Assembly (NCBI GenBank): GCA_963642145.1
Contig: CAVIFU010000034.1
Coordinates: forward strand, 1 to 16,303
Direction of reading: 5' to 3'
Origin: Stercoripulliclostridium_A sp963642145
Lineage (GTDB): Bacteria; Bacillota; Clostridia; Christensenellales; DTU072
DNA: 16,303 bases
Shown here: positions 14,018 through 16,303 of the stretch, piece by piece
How positions within the stretch are numbered: position 1 is the first letter of the stretch
Layout of the letters: each line of letters opens with the position of its first letter
Notes under the pieces: generated by a model
Seen by the model: only the letters and a program-made list of their open reading frames with translations
The model's database searches: none
What the model was told of the DNA's origin: nothing
Translations under genes and position numbers: made by a program

Positions 14018-14500
14018 GTGGAAAAATCCATACCCTTAACTCAAAAAAAGTTTGATGAACTCAGCGAGCGTTTGCAGTATCTTAAAACGACCGGCAAAGC
14101 GGAAGTTGCGCTTGCGCTCAAAACCGCCAAGGAATTCGGCGACTTATCCGAAAACGCCGAGTACACCGCAGCCAAAGACGCGCAAGAAAAACTCGAGATA
14201 GACATCTACAAAATAGAGACGATACTTGCTGCCGCATACCCCATAGACGTCAGTCTTTTGAGCACCAAAACGGTTGCCGTAGGCAATACCGTCAAGGTTC
14301 TGTACGACGGTGACGACGAAGAGGACGCCGAAACATACCGAATCCTCAACAAAATCGAGGTCGATACCGCCAACAACAAAATCAGCGATGAGAGTCCTCT
14401 CGGCGCCGCCCTTATCGGTCACAAAAAGGGCGATGAAGTTACCTTCAAAGTCCCGGGAGGCAGACCCGTCACACTCAAAATACTTAACATAGGAAAATAA
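14018..14500 (+). CDS. greA: transcription elongation factor GreA
   Basis: Binds RNA polymerase and stimulates cleavage of backtracked RNA so that stalled complexes resume. The 160-residue protein has the N-terminal coiled coil with the tip GDLSENAEY (41-49), including Asp42 and Glu45, the acidic pair that acts in the polymerase active site. It also has the C-terminal FKBP-like domain ending SPLGAALIGHKKGDEVTFKV and a VTLKIL strand. Length is standard (157-160). I chose GTG 14018, 6 bp after GGAGG (14007-14011). A longer in-frame reading from TTG 13988 would add ten residues without a ribosome site. An ATG at 14016 overlaps this start in another frame and encodes only MWKNPYP. lysS follows one base after the stop, a common pairing in Firmicutes. 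Confidence 0.96.
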   Translation: MEKSIPLTQKKFDELSERLQYLKTTGKAEVALALKTAKEFGDLSENAEYTAAKDAQEKLEIDIYKIETILAAAYPIDVSLLSTKTVAVGNTVKVLYDGDDEEDAETYRILNKIEVDTANNKISDESPLGAALIGHKKGDEVTFKVPGGRPVTLKILNIGK

Positions 14501-14501
14501 G

Positions 14502-15998
14502 ATGGATAACAATCAAAACAACGTGCCCGTAACGGAAGAACAAGACATTAACGAGATAATCAAGGTTCGCTTAGACAAACTCGCGGATCTCAAAGCGCAA
14601 GGCAACGACCCGTTCACCGAGGTCAAGTATGACGCAACCGCCACCGCCGCCGACATATTCGCCGACTACGCGAAGTATGACGCGCAGAGCGTATCCCTCG
14701 CCGGGCGTATTATGTCCAAACGCGTTATGGGCAAAGCAAGCTTTTGCCATGTCCAAGACGGCACCGGGCTCATCCAGCTCTACTTCCGCATCGACGCGCT
14801 GCCGGAGGGCAAGTACGATTCTTTCAAAAAATTGGATATCGGCGACATTATCGGCGTCAAAGGCGAAGTCTTTACCACCCACAAGGGCGAAATAAGCGTC
14901 AAAGCGACCGACTACACCCTCCTTGCCAAATCCCTCCTTCCGCTCCCCGAGAAGTATCACGGGCTCAAAGATCAGGATTTACGTTATCGTCAACGCTACG
15001 TGGACCTCATCGTCAATCCCGAGGTTAAGGACACGTTCATCAAGCGTTCACGCATCGTCACCGCCATACGCACCTTCCTCAACGAGCGCGGCTTTATCGA
15101 AGTCGAAACGCCTATTTTGAATACCATCATGGGCGGCGCCAACGCGCGTCCGTTCGTCACTCATCACAATACGCTCGACATGGATATGTATCTGCGTATC
15201 GCGCCCGAACTTTACCTCAAAAGGTTGATAGTAGGCGGATTCCTCAAAGTGTACGAGATGGGCAGACTCTTCCGCAACGAAGGTATGGACACTCGTCACA
15301 ACCCTGAGTTTACCACAATGGAACTCTACGAGGCGTATACCGATTACCACGGCATGATGGATTTGACGGAAAACTTGTACAAATATTGCGCGAATACCGT
15401 ACTCGGCACAACCACCCTTACGTATCAAGGCACCGTGATAGAGCTTGGCGGAGAATGGCGCAAAGTCACCATGACCGACGTTGTCAAGCAAGAAACCGGT
15501 CTCGATTTCGACGACGGCGACCTTGCAGGGAATATCGCCGAACTCAAAAAGCGCGGCGTGGACATCGCGCCCGACGCAAGTTGGGGAACGGCGTTGTATG
15601 CCGCTTTCGACGAGCTTGTGGAAAGTAAGCTCATACAGCCCACATTCGTTCTCGATTACCCCGTAGAGGTCAGCCCCCTTGCCAAACGCAAAAAGGCGGA
15701 TCCGCGTTTGACGGAACGCTTTGAATTCTTCATGAACGGTTGCGAAATGGGCAACGCGTTCAGTGAACTCAACGACCCTATCGACCAACGCGGACGTTTT
15801 GAAGATCAGGTGCGCAAACGCGAAAAAGGCGACGACGAAGCTCAAATGATGGACACCGACTACGTAACCGCCCTCGAATACGGACTTCCTCCGACAGGCG
15901 GACTCGGAATAGGCATCGACCGCATGATTATGCTGTTCACGGACGCACCTTCAATAAGAGACGTCCTGCTCTTCCCCACAATGAAGCCTATCAAATAG
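14502..15998 (+). CDS. lysS: lysyl-tRNA synthetase, class II
   Basis: Charges tRNA-Lys with lysine in the cytoplasm. The 498-residue protein has an N-terminal OB-fold anticodon-binding domain (about 60-143, SLAGRIMSKRVMGKASF to VKATDYTLLAKS). The catalytic domain carries motif 1 (about 188-204, ending VETP), ARPFVTHHN, motif 2 GRLFRNEGMDTRHNPEFT (254-271), YPVEVSPLAK, and motif 3 GLGIGIDRMIMLF followed by SIRDVLLFP. All expected active-site stretches are present and the length is normal (490-505). It starts one base after the greA stop with only a weak AGGAAAA upstream, so translation is probably coupled. A terminator follows at 16048-16078. No T-box leader is seen. Confidence 0.97.
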   Translation: MDNNQNNVPVTEEQDINEIIKVRLDKLADLKAQGNDPFTEVKYDATATAADIFADYAKYDAQSVSLAGRIMSKRVMGKASFCHVQDGTGLIQLYFRIDALPEGKYDSFKKLDIGDIIGVKGEVFTTHKGEISVKATDYTLLAKSLLPLPEKYHGLKDQDLRYRQRYVDLIVNPEVKDTFIKRSRIVTAIRTFLNERGFIEVETPILNTIMGGANARPFVTHHNTLDMDMYLRIAPELYLKRLIVGGFLKVYEMGRLFRNEGMDTRHNPEFTTMELYEAYTDYHGMMDLTENLYKYCANTVLGTTTLTYQGTVIELGGEWRKVTMTDVVKQETGLDFDDGDLAGNIAELKKRGVDIAPDASWGTALYAAFDELVESKLIQPTFVLDYPVEVSPLAKRKKADPRLTERFEFFMNGCEMGNAFSELNDPIDQRGRFEDQVRKREKGDDEAQMMDTDYVTALEYGLPPTGGLGIGIDRMIMLFTDAPSIRDVLLFPTMKPIK

Positions 15999-16047
15999 TA
16001 TGCGCTTTCCGTATACAATCCGATAATTCAAAATACAATTTAACGAT

Positions 16048-16078
16048 AAAATGAGCTCTGTTACCCGAGCTCATTTTT
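16048..16078 (+). terminator. intrinsic terminator of greA-lysS
   Basis: AAAATGAGCTC (16048-16058) pairs with GAGCTCATTTT (16067-16077), an 11-bp stem with an 8-base loop, ending in five Ts (16074-16078). It lies 50 bp after the lysS stop. Confidence 0.92.
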
Positions 16079-16200
16079 ATTTACAACTGTCCTGTCCGCC
16101 GTTCTGCGCCCGCACTCGCCAAAACTTCGAGTAAGTCATTATTTAGCTATATAGGGCTCCCGAAAATGCAAGTACGGTACCCTATTTACAGTGAAATCTA
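16079..16200. other. intergenic stretch without a recognisable gene
   Basis: No supported coding frame, tRNA or promoter was found. ATAGGG (about 16151-16156) and CCCTAT (16180-16185) form an imperfect inverted repeat around a TCCCGAAAATGCAAGTACGG centre. It may be the edge of the palindromic element that follows. Confidence 0.5.
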
Positions 16201-16303
16201 CATCGCCGTTGGCACGGCGATGATATACACGCCGAGGCGCGGAGATATGCGCGCATATCACCACCGCAAGCTCTGCTTGCGTATATCATGCGGCTTGCGC
16301 ATA
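16201..16303. repeat. cluster of short palindromes with TATATC-type linkers, intergenic repeat element (continues beyond window)
   Basis: Four inverted repeats lie end to end. CATCGCCGT/ACGGCGATG (16201-16222) is a 9-bp stem with a 4-base loop. GATATGCGCGCATATC (16244-16259) is a perfect 16-bp palindrome. CGCAAGC/GCTTGCG (16265-16281) is a 7-bp stem with a TCT loop. ATGCG/CGCAT (16288-16302) is a 5-bp stem. They are joined by related linkers (TGATATACAC, ATATCACCAC, TATATCATG). It resembles mosaic REP/BIME-like or small non-autonomous elements. No coding frame runs through it. Confidence 0.7.

Noticed and set aside
15048..15845. 265-residue antisense frame in lysS
   Set aside because: It lies fully inside a clear lysyl-tRNA synthetase gene and has no features of its own.
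16079..16200. tRNA or small RNA gene after lysS
   Set aside because: No cloverleaf, promoter or terminator could be drawn in this stretch.

Overview
The window looks like chromosomal DNA of a mid-GC Gram-positive bacterium of the class Clostridia, probably an uncultured animal-gut lineage. This is an inference from gene content: a greA-lysS pair, a Na+-pumping decarboxylase beta subunit with a short gamma-like partner, a BMP-type nucleoside ABC transporter with a lipoprotein receptor, strong AGGAGG ribosome binding sites, and SigA promoters that match the consensus exactly. No rRNA, tRNA, transposase or CRISPR array was seen.

Region 1 (1-2346, + strand) looks accessory. It holds the C-terminal part of a DinD-like protein cut by the window edge, then a perfect tandem array of 33-bp units (605-918). 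The units alternate at one base, so the true period is 66 bp. The array ends 11 bp before a good promoter that drives an AAA ATPase of the DUF4143 class. Array, promoter and NTPase together are the best candidate in this window for an undescribed system.

Region 2 (2389-5962, - strand) is a tight four-gene operon read right to left from a perfect TTGACA-N17-TATAAT promoter: Na+-transporting decarboxylase beta subunit, gamma-like small membrane subunit, Eis-like GNAT acetyltransferase, and type I asparaginase. A perfect 12-bp palindrome lies at the predicted transcription start. The carboxyltransferase (alpha) and biotin-carrier subunits are not here.

Region 3 (6011-7765) has a DUF6512-like membrane protein (+), a convergent biotin-protein ligase birA (-) that overlaps it by 11 bp, and a 75-aa membrane protein (+) ending at a bidirectional terminator. 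The promoters of the first two lie so close to their ATGs that both mRNAs may be leaderless. BirA could biotinylate the carrier that the Na+ pump needs.

Region 4 (7799-13524, - strand) is a nucleoside ABC import operon: BMP lipoprotein receptor, stem-loop, two-domain ATPase, two permeases, and a terminal unknown membrane protein, all from another perfect consensus promoter.

Region 5 (13682-16078, + strand) has a 57-aa protein of unknown function with its own terminator, then a greA-lysS operon with a third perfect promoter and a terminator. The window ends (16201-16303) in a cluster of short palindromes that looks like an intergenic repeat element continuing past the edge.
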